Shown: piece after piece, positions 35,204 through 43,542 of the stretch
Numbering within the stretch: the first letter of the stretch is position 1
How the letters are laid out: each line of letters starts with the position of its first letter
Source of the DNA: Sphingomonas sp. LaA6.9
GTDB taxonomy: Bacteria > Pseudomonadota > Alphaproteobacteria > Sphingomonadales > Sphingomonadaceae
Reading direction: 5' to 3'
Length of the DNA: 64,000 nucleotides
Assembly (NCBI RefSeq): GCF_022601895.1
Contig: NZ_JAKVIO010000016.1
Coordinates: 1 to 64,000, forward strand
The notes under the pieces: model-generated
What the model was told of the DNA's origin: nothing
Database searches by the model: none
Seen by the model: the letters and a program-made list of their open reading frames with translations, nothing else
Made by a program: the position numbers and the translations under genes

Positions 35204-35893
35204 ATGGGGCAAAGGACGGTAAAGCGGCAGCTGGCGCTGCTCGGAGGCGGCCTGCTTGCGATCGGAGCGCTCGCCGGCGCTGCCTGGGGCTATGCGCGCG
35301 ACTGGCATCCGGCAGCTGAGCAATTTCCTATCCAGGGCATCAGCGTGTCGTCGGTGCAGGGCTCGATCCATTGGCCGACGCTCAAGGCCGAAGGGGCCGA
35401 TATCGCGTATCTGCGTGCGACCGACGGCGCGACCCGGGACACGAGCTTTGCGGATCATTGGCAGGCGAGTGCGGAGGCAGGACTGAGGCGCGGTGCCTGG
35501 CACGGCTATAGCCTGTGCCGCGACGCCGCCGAACAGGCGACCGCATTTATCGCTACCGTCCCACGCGAAGCCGAAGCACTGCCACCAGCTATATCACTGC
35601 AATTCTATGAAAATTGTACGATGCGCCCATCAAGAGAACATGTGCAGAAGGAGGTCGAAACGCTCGTCGACATGATCGAGGCGCATAGCGGCAAGCCGGC
35701 CATCCTGCGCGTCGAGGAAGATTTCGAGGACGAATATGCGATCGGTGAAGCCGTGCAGCGCACGCGCTGGCGCACGCGCAACTTCCTCGCGCCCGATCAG
35801 GCGGATTCGCCATGGGTGATGTGGCGCGCCTCGGATTTCCGTCGTATCGACGGCGTAGAGGGACCCGTCGAATGGAATGTGGTGCGCGAATGA
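35204..35893 (+). CDS. GH25 lysozyme-like protein lacking catalytic acids
   Basis: A 229-residue protein with an N-terminal anchor (LALLGGGLLAIGALAGAAWG) and the GH25 muramidase fold plan: GISVSSVQGSIHW, AYLRATDGATRDTSF, GAWHGYSLCRD, FIATVPREAEALPPAISLQF and the end GVEGPVEWNVV. In active GH25 the corresponding sites read GIDVSxxQG, KAxEG and PPxxDxE. Here they are S47, D74, S131 and Q133, so the catalytic Asp and Glu are gone. It is probably a non-hydrolytic cell-wall-binding protein. The stop overlaps the cytidine deaminase start (ATGA at 35890). Confidence 0.82.
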   Translation: MGQRTVKRQLALLGGGLLAIGALAGAAWGYARDWHPAAEQFPIQGISVSSVQGSIHWPTLKAEGADIAYLRATDGATRDTSFADHWQASAEAGLRRGAWHGYSLCRDAAEQATAFIATVPREAEALPPAISLQFYENCTMRPSREHVQKEVETLVDMIEAHSGKPAILRVEEDFEDEYAIGEAVQRTRWRTRNFLAPDQADSPWVMWRASDFRRIDGVEGPVEWNVVRE

Positions 35894-36336
35894 CAAATAG
35901 GAAAAAACTTATCGACGCGGCGCGTGCTGCAGCCGCATTCGCGCATTCGCCCTATTCCAGATTCGGAGTGGGCGCTGCGCTGTTGCTCGACGACGGCAGC
36001 GTCGTCACGGGCACCAATTTCGAGAATGCGAGTTATGGGCTTTCGCTTTGCGCGGAGACCGTCGCGCTCGCCAAGGCCAATAGCGAGGGCAAGCTGCGTC
36101 AGGTCGTCGAGATCGGGATCATCGGCGGCATGCTAGACGCTGGCGGCAGCGTCACGGGCGCCGATGCGGTTCGCCCCTGCGGGCGGTGCCGCCAGATCCT
36201 CAACGAGGCGGCACAGCTTGGCGGGCGCGACATTCTCGTCCATTGTTCGTCGGGCGATGGTGATGCGCTCGAAACGCACCGCCTTTCCGACCTTCTTCCC
36301 CACGCCTTCGGCCCCGCCGATCTCGGCATCGCATAA
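35890..36336 (+). CDS. cdd: Cytidine deaminase
   Basis: A 148-residue zinc enzyme deaminating cytidine and deoxycytidine to uridine and deoxyuridine in pyrimidine salvage. Zinc ligands and the proton shuttle are visible: SLCAETVAL (C54, catalytic E56) and RPCGRCRQIL (C97, C100), the homotetrameric class. Substrate-binding NFENASYG is at 43-50. The length fits the family. The start overlaps the stop of the GH25-like gene. dcd follows 18 bases after, so cdd and dcd form a functional pair making dUMP and dUTP precursors. Confidence 0.95.
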   Translation: MTNRKKLIDAARAAAAFAHSPYSRFGVGAALLLDDGSVVTGTNFENASYGLSLCAETVALAKANSEGKLRQVVEIGIIGGMLDAGGSVTGADAVRPCGRCRQILNEAAQLGGRDILVHCSSGDGDALETHRLSDLLPHAFGPADLGIA

Positions 36337-36354
36337 CCCGGTTACGGAGCAAAA

Positions 36355-36909
36355 ATGGCAATTCTGAGCGACAAGTGGATCCGCGAACAGGCGCAGGCGA
36401 CGGGCATGATCGAGCCCTTCGTCGAAAGCCAGCGGCGTGACGGCTGCATCAGCTATGGCCTTTCGTCCTATGGCTATGACGCGCGTGTCGCCGACGAGTT
36501 CAAGATCTTCACCAATGTCGACTCCGCCGTGGTCGATCCCAAGGATTTCGCGTCGAACAGCTTTGTCGATCGCAAGACCGATGTCTGCATCATCCCGCCC
36601 AACAGCTTCGCGCTCGCGCGCACCGTCGAATATTTCCGTGTGCCGCGCGACGTCCTCGTGATCTGCCTCGGCAAGTCGACCTATGCGCGCTGCGGCATCA
36701 TCGTGAACGTCACGCCGCTCGAGCCCGGCTGGGAAGGCCATGTGACGCTCGAATTCTCCAACACGACCCCGCTGCCCGCGAAGATCTACGCCAATGAAGG
36801 CGCGTGCCAGTTCCTCTTCCTGAAGGGCAACGAGCCTTGCGAGACGAGCTACGCCGACCGCGCGGGCAAATATATGGGCCAGCGCGGGGTAACGCTGCCG
36901 CGGCTCTGA
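36355..36909 (+). CDS. dcd: dCTP deaminase
   Basis: A 184-residue enzyme of the trimeric dUTPase fold, converting dCTP to dUTP on the way to dTTP. Features: [13 protein letters not shown] start, [18 protein letters not shown] near 30, [20 protein letters not shown] near 105-125 and catalytic-region [20 protein letters not shown] near 130. The full length matches proteobacterial Dcd. It lies 18 bases after cdd. Confidence 0.96.
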   Translation: MAILSDKWIREQAQATGMIEPFVESQRRDGCISYGLSSYGYDARVADEFKIFTNVDSAVVDPKDFASNSFVDRKTDVCIIPPNSFALARTVEYFRVPRDVLVICLGKSTYARCGIIVNVTPLEPGWEGHVTLEFSNTTPLPAKIYANEGACQFLFLKGNEPCETSYADRAGKYMGQRGVTLPRL

Positions 36910-37014
36910 GGCCCGCCCCGTCACCACGCATCACGCGCGTGCGGTCCGGGGCTGACGCGTCGCGAAGCATGCGCGATAACAAGGAACCCGACGACAATAT
37001 CGGAAAGGCCCGTC

Positions 37015-37443
37015 ATGGATTTCAGGACGATAACCGGCGCACTGGCCCTGACGCTTGCGGCGACCGCCTGCGCGAATGACGTTGCACCCGAGCCCCTCCC
37101 TGCCCCGGGGCTTGTGGCCGGCCGCCTTGCGGGCACGGTCAGCTACCGCGAACGTATCGCGCTGCCAGCTGATGCGGTGGTGAAGGTGCAGATTGCCGAC
37201 GTGGCCAGGCAGGATGTCCCGGCGCGGACGATCGCAGAGACGCGCATCGAAACCGAGGGCAGGCAGGTGCCGATCGCGTTCGAGCTCGCCTATCCTGCCG
37301 ACCACCCCTCCGCACATGCCGAATATGCGGTTTCGGCGCGGATCGAGGGCGGTGATGGCAGGCTGCTCTTCATCACCGATACGCGCAATCCGCTGCCACA
37401 GAACGGGCGCATCGACCTTTGGCTGGTGAATGCGCAACGCTGA
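37015..37443 (+). CDS. YbaY-like lipoprotein
   Basis: A 142-residue putative lipoprotein: signal MDFRTITGALALTLAATAC, with the lipobox cysteine near residue 19. The mature domain matches the YbaY/META-like pattern: VSYRERIALPADAVVKVQIA, ETRIETEGRQVPIAFELAYP and the end GRIDLWLVNAQR. Family members are small envelope lipoproteins of unclear role. It lies 105 bases after dcd. The N-terminal acidic and Pro-rich spacer (APEPLPAPG) is typical of lipoproteins. Whether it reaches the outer membrane cannot be told. Confidence 0.82.
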   Translation: MDFRTITGALALTLAATACANDVAPEPLPAPGLVAGRLAGTVSYRERIALPADAVVKVQIADVARQDVPARTIAETRIETEGRQVPIAFELAYPADHPSAHAEYAVSARIEGGDGRLLFITDTRNPLPQNGRIDLWLVNAQR

Positions 37444-37600
37444 TCGATGTGGTGCTTAAAGGTGAGCCCGGCCCGGCGCGTCAATGCGCGCTGCGGCAGA
37501 CCACCGGGAAAAATTGTCGGGCGTACCCCGGCAAGCGTCTCATCGGTCCGGAGCTAACAGACCGAGGCCGGGGTACTGCCCTCCCCTCCCTGAACATCGT

Positions 37601-37957
37601 TTATCGCGCGGCGTAGCCGTTCGGACGGTCCATCGCCTTGAGCGCGATATCGTGGCTCGACGCTGGCCGGCCATCACCAAGCGCCATGAGCACGTCGGGT
37701 TGGGCCAGCACCTCGTTATACAGCGTTCTGGCCTCGGCTGCACGCCCCGTCCTGCTGTACACATAGGCGAGGTTAAGCAGCACCGAAGGTTCCGTCGGCT
37801 CCTTGGCCCGCTGCGCATCCAGCCGCATTTCGGCAGCCTTCAGATTCTTTGCCGCGATCTCGTCGAAAGCGTAGCGATTGGGCTCGCCCGCCGCATGCGC
37901 CGCGCCGGAAAGCGCAACGAGAACGATTGCGGAGACGCCCAGAGCCTTTTTGATCAT
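37601..37957 (-). CDS. Small exported TPR-like protein
   Basis: A 118-residue protein: signal peptide MIKKALGVSAIVLVALSG, then about one and a half tetratricopeptide-like helices (AFDEIAAKNLKAAEMRLDAQ; SVLLNLAYVYSRTGRAAEAR). Such small periplasmic TPR proteins are common in sphingomonads. ATG 37957 is chosen for the signal peptide; ATGs at 37969 and 37987 are in frame upstream. The promoter region carries two strong palindromes at 37977-38036. A protein-protein interaction role is inferred; partner unknown. Confidence 0.75.
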   Translation of the reverse strand: MIKKALGVSAIVLVALSGAAHAAGEPNRYAFDEIAAKNLKAAEMRLDAQRAKEPTEPSVLLNLAYVYSRTGRAAEARTLYNEVLAQPDVLMALGDGRPASSHDIALKAMDRPNGYAAR

Positions 37958-37976
37958 CTCTCCAAACTCCATTTGC

Positions 37977-37990
37977 GTCATTTGCATGAC
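37977..37990. promoter_or_regulatory. Operator-like dyad GTCAT-N4-ATGAC
   Basis: GTCATTTGCATGAC is a dyad with centre 37983.5, overlapping the start region of the TPR-like gene and exactly 33 bases (three helical turns) from the centre of the larger palindrome at 38016.5. It is a likely second binding site. Confidence 0.45.
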
Positions 37991-37996
37991 GTCTTT

Positions 37997-38036
37997 GTTT
38001 CACTTTTATGACATTTAAATGTCATGTTCGTGAAAC
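37997..38036. promoter_or_regulatory. 40-base double palindrome with TGACA-N6-TGTCA core
   Basis: ATGACATTTAAATGTCAT (38008-38025) is an 18-base perfect palindrome. It is flanked at equal distance by GTTTCAC (37997-38003) and GTGAAAC (38030-38036), which pair with the same centre 38016.5. This is a strong operator candidate for a dimeric repressor or activator controlling the TPR-like gene. The core TGACA-N6-TGTCA recurs at 59525-59540. Confidence 0.65.
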
Positions 38037-38236
38037 GGTCGCAAATGAAAAGAATGCAACAAGATCGCTCCTAAAATTCGGCGAAGATTTGGCGCGCCAG
38101 CGCGGTTATCGCGGCGGGATCGGCGGTGATCGAAACACACCACGGACCGGGTTGCACTTACTGCAACGCCACATTCGTTGACGCCGCGCGCAGATGGGCG
38201 CACCCTCTTTCCATCTCGTGAGAGGGAGATGAACCA

Positions 38237-38677
38237 ATGACTACGATCAATGGGTTGACGACGCTGATCGGACGCATTCTCCTGTCGGCAATCTTCATCA
38301 TCAGCGGGTGGGGAAAGATCGTCGATATCGCGGAAACGAGCGCCACGATCGGCAGGTCGGGCTTGCCTGAAGCGTTTGCCTGGCCGGTGGCTTTTTTCGA
38401 GCTGATCGGCGGGCTGTTCATACTGTTCGGTGTGTTCACGCGCGCAACGGCAATCCTGCTCGCCGGATTCTGCCTCATCACCGCGCTGATGTTCCACACG
38501 AACTTCGCCGAGCCCGTTCAGCTCGTGATGTTCCTGAAAAACATGGCAATGGCAGGCGGCTTCCTCATACTCGCGTCCGATCCAGCAAATCCGTACAGCA
38601 TGGATCATTTCTGGGCGGGCAAGGCGCAGACCGAGCTCGACATCGCAACCGACGCGGCTTCGGCAAGCGAAAGCTGA
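38237..38677 (+). CDS. DoxX family membrane protein
   Basis: A 146-residue protein with four hydrophobic helices and the DoxX motifs ILLSAIFIISGWGKIVDIAE near residue 16, AWPVAFFELIGGLFILFGVF near 53 and FLKNMAMAGGFLILASDPAN near 104. DoxX/DoxD-type small proteins are linked to membrane redox or thiol homeostasis, but most are uncharacterised. AGAGGGAGATGAACCA precedes the ATG. The tail (DTE-rich, about 25 residues) is cytosolic or periplasmic and unconserved. It stands alone and converges with the gene at 38810. Confidence 0.87.
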   Translation: MTTINGLTTLIGRILLSAIFIISGWGKIVDIAETSATIGRSGLPEAFAWPVAFFELIGGLFILFGVFTRATAILLAGFCLITALMFHTNFAEPVQLVMFLKNMAMAGGFLILASDPANPYSMDHFWAGKAQTELDIATDAASASES

Positions 38678-38710
38678 CCGCCCCGTCCCGGCGTCAGGCC
38701 GTTCCGGCGT

Positions 38711-38732
38711 TCTCCCGTACCCACGCGGGAGA
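38711..38732. terminator. Hairpin in convergent region
   Basis: TCTCCCG (38711-38717) pairs perfectly with CGGGAGA (38726-38732) around an eight-base loop, between the DoxX gene and the convergent membrane protein gene. There is no T-run. It may be a bidirectional terminator. Confidence 0.4.
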
Positions 38733-38809
38733 CGCGCACGGCGCCATATGGATGACCCGGTCCACCGTCATACTCAAACTTACGTCGAAACAGGCACTCC
38801 CCGCAGCCT

Positions 38810-39331
38810 TCAGTGCCAGCTTTCGCGGGCCACCCAGCCCGCCAGCTTGCGTTTCAGGCTGGCGATCACCAGCACGATGTGGAGCGCATAGATCGCAAGA
38901 AATCCGCCGATCCACGCCATGACCGGAGTGGCACCGAAGAAGGCCAGATAGATTGTCACCAGCAACACCGCGTAAAATATCAGGATCACGCGCATGTTCA
39001 GCGTGAAACGCAGACCGCGATAGCCGGGAGGAAGCAGCACGACATTCTCTGCCTCTCCATCGAGCGACTGAGCCTCGGCGCGCACGCGCTCGACGGTCCC
39101 CCGGTCGACATAGTTGAACGCATCGCGACGCCCGAAGCGGGTATAGCCCTCGCCGCGCGAAAAGCCGAAGCCATCGGGCGATTGCCAGTCGAGCTGGTAA
39201 TGCGCCGCGAAGCCACGCGCGATCCGTTCGAACCGGTCGCCATCGGCTGCGGGCCAGGGCATTTCATAGGCGAGCGTGCCATCGGCGAGCCGCCGCCAGT
39301 CGATATAGATCCCGCCGCGCATCTCGCCCAT
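38810..39331 (-). CDS. Hypothetical membrane protein
   Basis: A 173-residue protein. The first 110 residues are soluble with many aromatic and acidic residues (GIYIDWRRLADGTLAYEMPW; SPDGFGFSRGEGYTRFGRRD). Two hydrophobic helices lie near 113-133 (RVILIFYAVLLVTIYLAFFG) and 137-157 (MAWIGGFLAIYALHIVLVIA). I do not recognise a family. It starts two bases downstream of the CoA-ester lyase stop on the same strand, so the two are probably co-transcribed. Its role is unknown. Confidence 0.65.
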   Translation of the reverse strand: MGEMRGGIYIDWRRLADGTLAYEMPWPAADGDRFERIARGFAAHYQLDWQSPDGFGFSRGEGYTRFGRRDAFNYVDRGTVERVRAEAQSLDGEAENVVLLPPGYRGLRFTLNMRVILIFYAVLLVTIYLAFFGATPVMAWIGGFLAIYALHIVLVIASLKRKLAGWVARESWH

Positions 39332-39332
39332 G

Positions 39333-40175
39333 TCAGCGCTCCGCGATCGCTGCCGCTACCGCGACGAGACGTTCGGCTTCAGCCAGATGGAGCCGCTCTG
39401 CCATCTTACCCTGAACACGGATCGCACCTCTTCCGGCATTGTCGGGATCGGCAAAGGCCGCGATCACAGCTCGGGCATGCGCGAGCGCCTCCAGCGAGGG
39501 GGCAAAGGCGGCATTGCAGATCGCAATCTGCGCGGGGTGGATCAGCGTCTTACCATCGAAGCCGAATTCGACGCCTTGCCGGCAGGCTTCGTCCAGAATT
39601 GGCTGATCCTCGATTTCGTTGCAAACGCCATCGAGCACGGCGATTCCGGCGCTGCGCGCTGCGGCAACAGTCATTGCGAGCGCGGGATGGAAGACGGTTC
39701 GCTTGCGCGTCAGCGGTGCGCGCATTTCCTTGGCCAGATCATTGGTGCCCATGACAAGGCATGCGGGGCCCGCGGCGGCGATCTGCTCCAGCCGGAACAG
39801 CGACGCGCAGGTTTCGATCATCACCCACAGCGGCGCGTTCGCCAGCCGCGCGCGATATGCCGCTACATCCTCGGCGCTGCTGACCTTGGGCGCGAGTATC
39901 GCGTCCGCGCCTGCGCCGGCGACCGCGGAAATGTCGTCCGCCCCCCATTCGGTGTCGAGCGCATTCACCCGGATGACGAGCTCACGCCCACCAAATCCGC
40001 CTTCGCGCGCGGCCTGGACCGCCTGTTCGCGCGCCTGCGCCTTCATTTCAGGCGCGACCGCATCCTCGAGATCGAGAATGACGACATCGGCGTCGAGCGT
40101 GCGCGCCTTTTCGATCGCGCGAGCGTTGGAGGCGGGCAGATAAAGGGCGCTGCGGCGCGGGCGGGCAATGGTCAT
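39333..40175 (-). CDS. HpcH/HpaI-type CoA ester lyase (citrate lyase beta / malyl-CoA lyase-like)
   Basis: A 280-residue TIM-barrel lyase. Family features: RRSALYLPASNARAIEKART start, VVILDLEDAVAPEMKAQARE (acidic metal site), RVNALDTEWGADDISAVAGA, ILAPKVSSAEDV, LWVMIETCASLFRLEQIA, VMGTNDLAKEM and FGFDGKTLIHPAQIAICNAA. Such enzymes cleave or form (S)-citramalyl-CoA, malyl-CoA or related CoA esters. The ATG at 40175 is chosen since MTIARPRR is the usual start; longer in-frame starts lack support. The exact substrate is not predictable. It is followed two bases later by a hypothetical membrane protein. Confidence 0.9.
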   Translation of the reverse strand: MTIARPRRSALYLPASNARAIEKARTLDADVVILDLEDAVAPEMKAQAREQAVQAAREGGFGGRELVIRVNALDTEWGADDISAVAGAGADAILAPKVSSAEDVAAYRARLANAPLWVMIETCASLFRLEQIAAAGPACLVMGTNDLAKEMRAPLTRKRTVFHPALAMTVAAARSAGIAVLDGVCNEIEDQPILDEACRQGVEFGFDGKTLIHPAQIAICNAAFAPSLEALAHARAVIAAFADPDNAGRGAIRVQGKMAERLHLAEAERLVAVAAAIAER

Positions 40176-40298
40176 GCGCGCCAAAAGCCAAAATCCGCGC
40201 GCGCGCACAACCGGAAAATGTTGCCAGCCCCCCTGAACCCGAAAGACGCGCCCGGCCAATGGCCTGACGCGCCTCCACTGGTGGGGGCCGGAATCATG

Positions 40299-41753
40299 TC
40301 AGGCGGCCGCGCGCAGCCCTCTTCGACCCGTGCGCGATTCCTGGGCCGCGCCAGTTTCGAAACGGGCGGCCTGATCGGCAAGCGTTGCCACCTCATCGGT
40401 CAGCCCGCGCGCAGCGGCGGACGTCTGCTCGACCATCGCGGCGTTCTGCTGGGTTGAACGATCCATCGCGCCGATGGCGGTCGCGATCTCCGAAATGGCG
40501 CTGGCCTGCGCGGCATTGTCTTCGGACATCCGCCCCAGCAGTCCGTGGACCTTGTTCACCTCGTCGGCGATCTCCTCAAGCGCGCGATCGACGCGCGTCA
40601 CGGCTTCGACCGCGGTGCCGATTTCTGTCTGGGTCGCGGTCAGCCCGTCACGCGCGCGTTGCGCCTCTTCCTCGGCGCGCATGGCCAGCGAACTGACCAG
40701 ATCGGCGACGACCGCAAAACCGCGCCCGGCCTCGCCCGCCCTGCCTGCTTCGACCGCGGCATTCATCGCGAGGACGCGCGTCTGGAAGGCGATCTTGTCG
40801 ACTCCCTCGATCACCGAATCGATGCCCCGCGCGGTTTCGCGGACAAGATCCATCGCGCGTACCGCCTCCACAGCGGTGCCGCGTCCGCCCTGCACGACGC
40901 CGATCGCCTGGTCGGCGCTGACGACGGTCGCACGCGCATTGGCCGCGGTGGTCTTGACCCTGCCCTCGACCTGGACGAGCGTCGCGCTGGTCTGTTCGAG
41001 GCTCGCGGCGTTGCTTTCGGTCCGTCTCGCCAGATCTTCGGACGCACGCGCGATCTCGTGCGACGCGGTGCGTATCCCGCTGGCGCTCTGCGAAACCGCT
41101 CCGATGGTCCCGCGCAGATTGCCGATCGATTCATTATAGGCAGCTTCGAGCGGCCTGAAGCTCTCGGGCAGGCCCGAAAGATCCTGCACGAGGTCGCCCG
41201 CCGCAAGCCGTGCCAGCGCGCCGCCGACCGCGCCAATCGCCGCCTGGCGTTCGTTGTCGGCTACCTCGAAGTAGATCGATATAGAAAGCTCCATGTCGAT
41301 CAACGCTGCCTTGACGAGCGCCGCTGTAACCTCGGCCTGGCTCGGCCCCCGGCCCAGGCGCGCAAGACGTTTCAGCGGTGAAAATGCGCGCCCGACACTC
41401 CCGACAATCTCCTCCAGCACCAGCGAATAGCCGCCGATATACCAGCGTGGATCGAGGCCGATCCTGGCATGCACCGATCCGATCCGCCGTACGCTTTCGT
41501 AATAGCGCGCGTCGAAACGCCCCTCCGCGATCGTCAGCCAGTGCGCTGCCTGTGCCGATTGGGCCTTGCGGATATGGCCTTCGCCACCAAAGAAACGCGC
41601 GGTTTCGGGTGTTCTGCGAACGGCCGCATAGAATCGGTCGAGCGCGCCGTGGATGCACCGCTCAACGATCGGGCGCGCCGCAGCCAGCGTCGCGCGCTGA
41701 CGGTCGTCCATTTCACAGAATTCCAGACGACCCCTTACTTCGGGCGAAATCAT
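40299..41753 (-). CDS. Globin-coupled chemoreceptor (protoglobin + MCP), soluble
   Basis: A 484-residue cytosolic sensor. Residues about 1-165 are a protoglobin-type globin domain with the proximal-histidine motif SVHARIGLDPRWYIGGYSLV; such domains bind haem and sense oxygen. A linker follows (AIGAVGGALARLAAGDLVQD), then an MCP signalling domain with tip DKIAFQTRVLAMNAAVEAGR. There is no membrane helix. GGAGATGTGAGC precedes the ATG at 41753. The signalling half is close to that of the receptor at 14.2 kb. By family it is an aerotaxis transducer of the HemAT type. Confidence 0.92.
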   Translation of the reverse strand: MISPEVRGRLEFCEMDDRQRATLAAARPIVERCIHGALDRFYAAVRRTPETARFFGGEGHIRKAQSAQAAHWLTIAEGRFDARYYESVRRIGSVHARIGLDPRWYIGGYSLVLEEIVGSVGRAFSPLKRLARLGRGPSQAEVTAALVKAALIDMELSISIYFEVADNERQAAIGAVGGALARLAAGDLVQDLSGLPESFRPLEAAYNESIGNLRGTIGAVSQSASGIRTASHEIARASEDLARRTESNAASLEQTSATLVQVEGRVKTTAANARATVVSADQAIGVVQGGRGTAVEAVRAMDLVRETARGIDSVIEGVDKIAFQTRVLAMNAAVEAGRAGEAGRGFAVVADLVSSLAMRAEEEAQRARDGLTATQTEIGTAVEAVTRVDRALEEIADEVNKVHGLLGRMSEDNAAQASAISEIATAIGAMDRSTQQNAAMVEQTSAAARGLTDEVATLADQAARFETGAAQESRTGRRGLRAAA

Positions 41754-41907
41754 GCTCACATCTCCAAGGTCCCCAAGGCACCACGGCGTGCCGGGACTGT
41801 GTTTCTGCAAGCATTATAGGAGACGGGGCCACCGCCCGCCGGCGCAGGGCGGGCATTTTTCGCGCGATTTTGATCCGCTTCGGCGGGTCGCCTCGCGCGG
41901 CCGTCGT

Positions 41908-43467
41908 CTATGGCGTTGCGCCCGCCGCTGCCTCGCGTCCGATCGACGCCCCGCCCCGTTCGGCGGCACGTCGTGGATTGGAAAACTGCATCGCGCCGTC
42001 CTCCAGCGCGCCGAAGCGAAACGCCATGATGTCTAGCGCGTAATTCTGGTAGACGCGCCACGGGCGGTGCGCGCCCTGCTTGGGCATCTTGTCGACCGCG
42101 CGCTGAACATAGCCCGAGCTGAAATCGAGGAAAGGTGCTTCGGGCACCTCGCCGTCCACCGCCACGGGAGTGCACTGACGCATCCCGATCCGATCCATAT
42201 GCCTGAGCAGCCGGCAGACATAGCCGCAGGTCAGATCCGCCTTCAGCGTCCAGGAAGCATTGGTATAGCCGAAGGACGATGCGAGATTGGGGATGCCGCT
42301 ATACATCATCCCCTTGTAAGCCAGCGAACGCGCAGGATTCACCGGAACGCCGTCGGCCACGACCTCGAGCCCGCCCAGCAGCTTGATACTGAGCCCCGTC
42401 GCCGTCACGATCAGGTCGGCGTCCAGTTCCCGGCCCGATGCCAGCTTGAGTCCCTTTTTCGTGAAGCGGTCGATCGTGTCGGTCACGATCGACGAGGTCC
42501 CCGCACGAAGCGACTGGAAAAGGTCGCCATCGGGGACAAGGCACAGGCGCTGATCCCACGGATTGTAGCGCGGCGTGAAGTGCGTCTCGACGTCATAGTC
42601 GGCGCCCAGTTCGCTCCTGACTGCGTCCAGGATCTTGCCCTTCACGCGGTCGGGCCGCTTGCGCGCAAGATTGAAGAAGAACATGCCGAGCAACACATTC
42701 TTCCAGCGCGTTATGCCATAGGCGACTTTCGCCGGCAGTACCGACCGGAGACTGTTGGCGATGCGGTCTTCCGACGGACGCGAGACGATATAGGTCGGCG
42801 AGCGCTGCAGCATCGTCACATGCGCCGCATCCCGGGCCATTTCGGGGACCAGCGTCACCGCGGTCGCGCCGCTGCCGATCACGACGACGCGCTTGCCCTT
42901 GTAATCGATCCGATCGGTCCATTTCTGCGGATGGACGAGCTCTCCCGCGAATTCCTCCACACCCTCGAATTCGGGCGTGTAACCCGCTTCGTAATCGTAA
43001 TAGCCGCTGCACATGAACAGGAAGCCGCAGGTCAGGCGCCGGGTCTCGCCGCCATGCTCGACTTCCACCGTCCAGCGGGCATCCTCGCTCGACCAGCTCG
43101 CGCGCCTGACCATATGGCCATAACGGATCTTGGCATCGATGCCGTGCTCGCGCGCGGTCTCGTGCACATAATCGAGGATTGCGGGGCCATCGGCGATCGC
43201 CTTGGCATTGGTCCACGGCTTGAAGGCATAGCCAAGCGTGTACATGTCCGAGTCGGACCGGATACCGGGATACCGAAAAAGGTCCCATGTTCCGCCCATC
43301 GCCTCGCGCCCTTCGAGGATCACATAGCGTTTGTCGGGGCAATGCTTTTGAAGATGATAGCCAGCGCCAATACCGGAAATGCCGGCCCCGACGACAAGCA
43401 CGTCGAAATGCTCCACAGCCAATCCTTCCTCTCGCGCGCGGTTTCGTACCGCATCTTCTATTAACAT
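41908..43467 (-). CDS. Flavin monooxygenase, Baeyer-Villiger type
   Basis: A 519-residue NADPH/FAD enzyme. FAD-binding GAGISG at residues 27-32, EGREAMGGTWDLFRYPGIRS near 52-71 (FAD contact), the BVMO fingerprint FAGELVHPQKW at 173-183, and a second dinucleotide fold with VVIGSGATAVTLVPEMA. BVMOs insert oxygen next to ketones to make esters or lactones. Substrate is unknown. The start follows GCTGACAGTG, and ATG 43467 is preferred over GTG 43470. It stands as a single gene between the MCP and the stress-protein gene. Related sequences include class I BVMO-like dehydrogenases. Confidence 0.92.
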   Translation of the reverse strand: MLIEDAVRNRAREEGLAVEHFDVLVVGAGISGIGAGYHLQKHCPDKRYVILEGREAMGGTWDLFRYPGIRSDSDMYTLGYAFKPWTNAKAIADGPAILDYVHETAREHGIDAKIRYGHMVRRASWSSEDARWTVEVEHGGETRRLTCGFLFMCSGYYDYEAGYTPEFEGVEEFAGELVHPQKWTDRIDYKGKRVVVIGSGATAVTLVPEMARDAAHVTMLQRSPTYIVSRPSEDRIANSLRSVLPAKVAYGITRWKNVLLGMFFFNLARKRPDRVKGKILDAVRSELGADYDVETHFTPRYNPWDQRLCLVPDGDLFQSLRAGTSSIVTDTIDRFTKKGLKLASGRELDADLIVTATGLSIKLLGGLEVVADGVPVNPARSLAYKGMMYSGIPNLASSFGYTNASWTLKADLTCGYVCRLLRHMDRIGMRQCTPVAVDGEVPEAPFLDFSSGYVQRAVDKMPKQGAHRPWRVYQNYALDIMAFRFGALEDGAMQFSNPRRAAERGGASIGREAAAGATP

Positions 43468-43542
43468 CACTGTCAGCTCAGCATAACGCGGGATGGCTGT
43501 TCAGGTCCATGCTAAATCGACGCGATCGTCATCGTGTGAGGG

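Noticed and set aside
40299-40330. Possible frameshift at the C-terminus of the globin-coupled receptor
   Set aside because: The reading frame runs cleanly from the MCP domain into a short basic tail; the end is merely divergent from the receptor at 14 kb.
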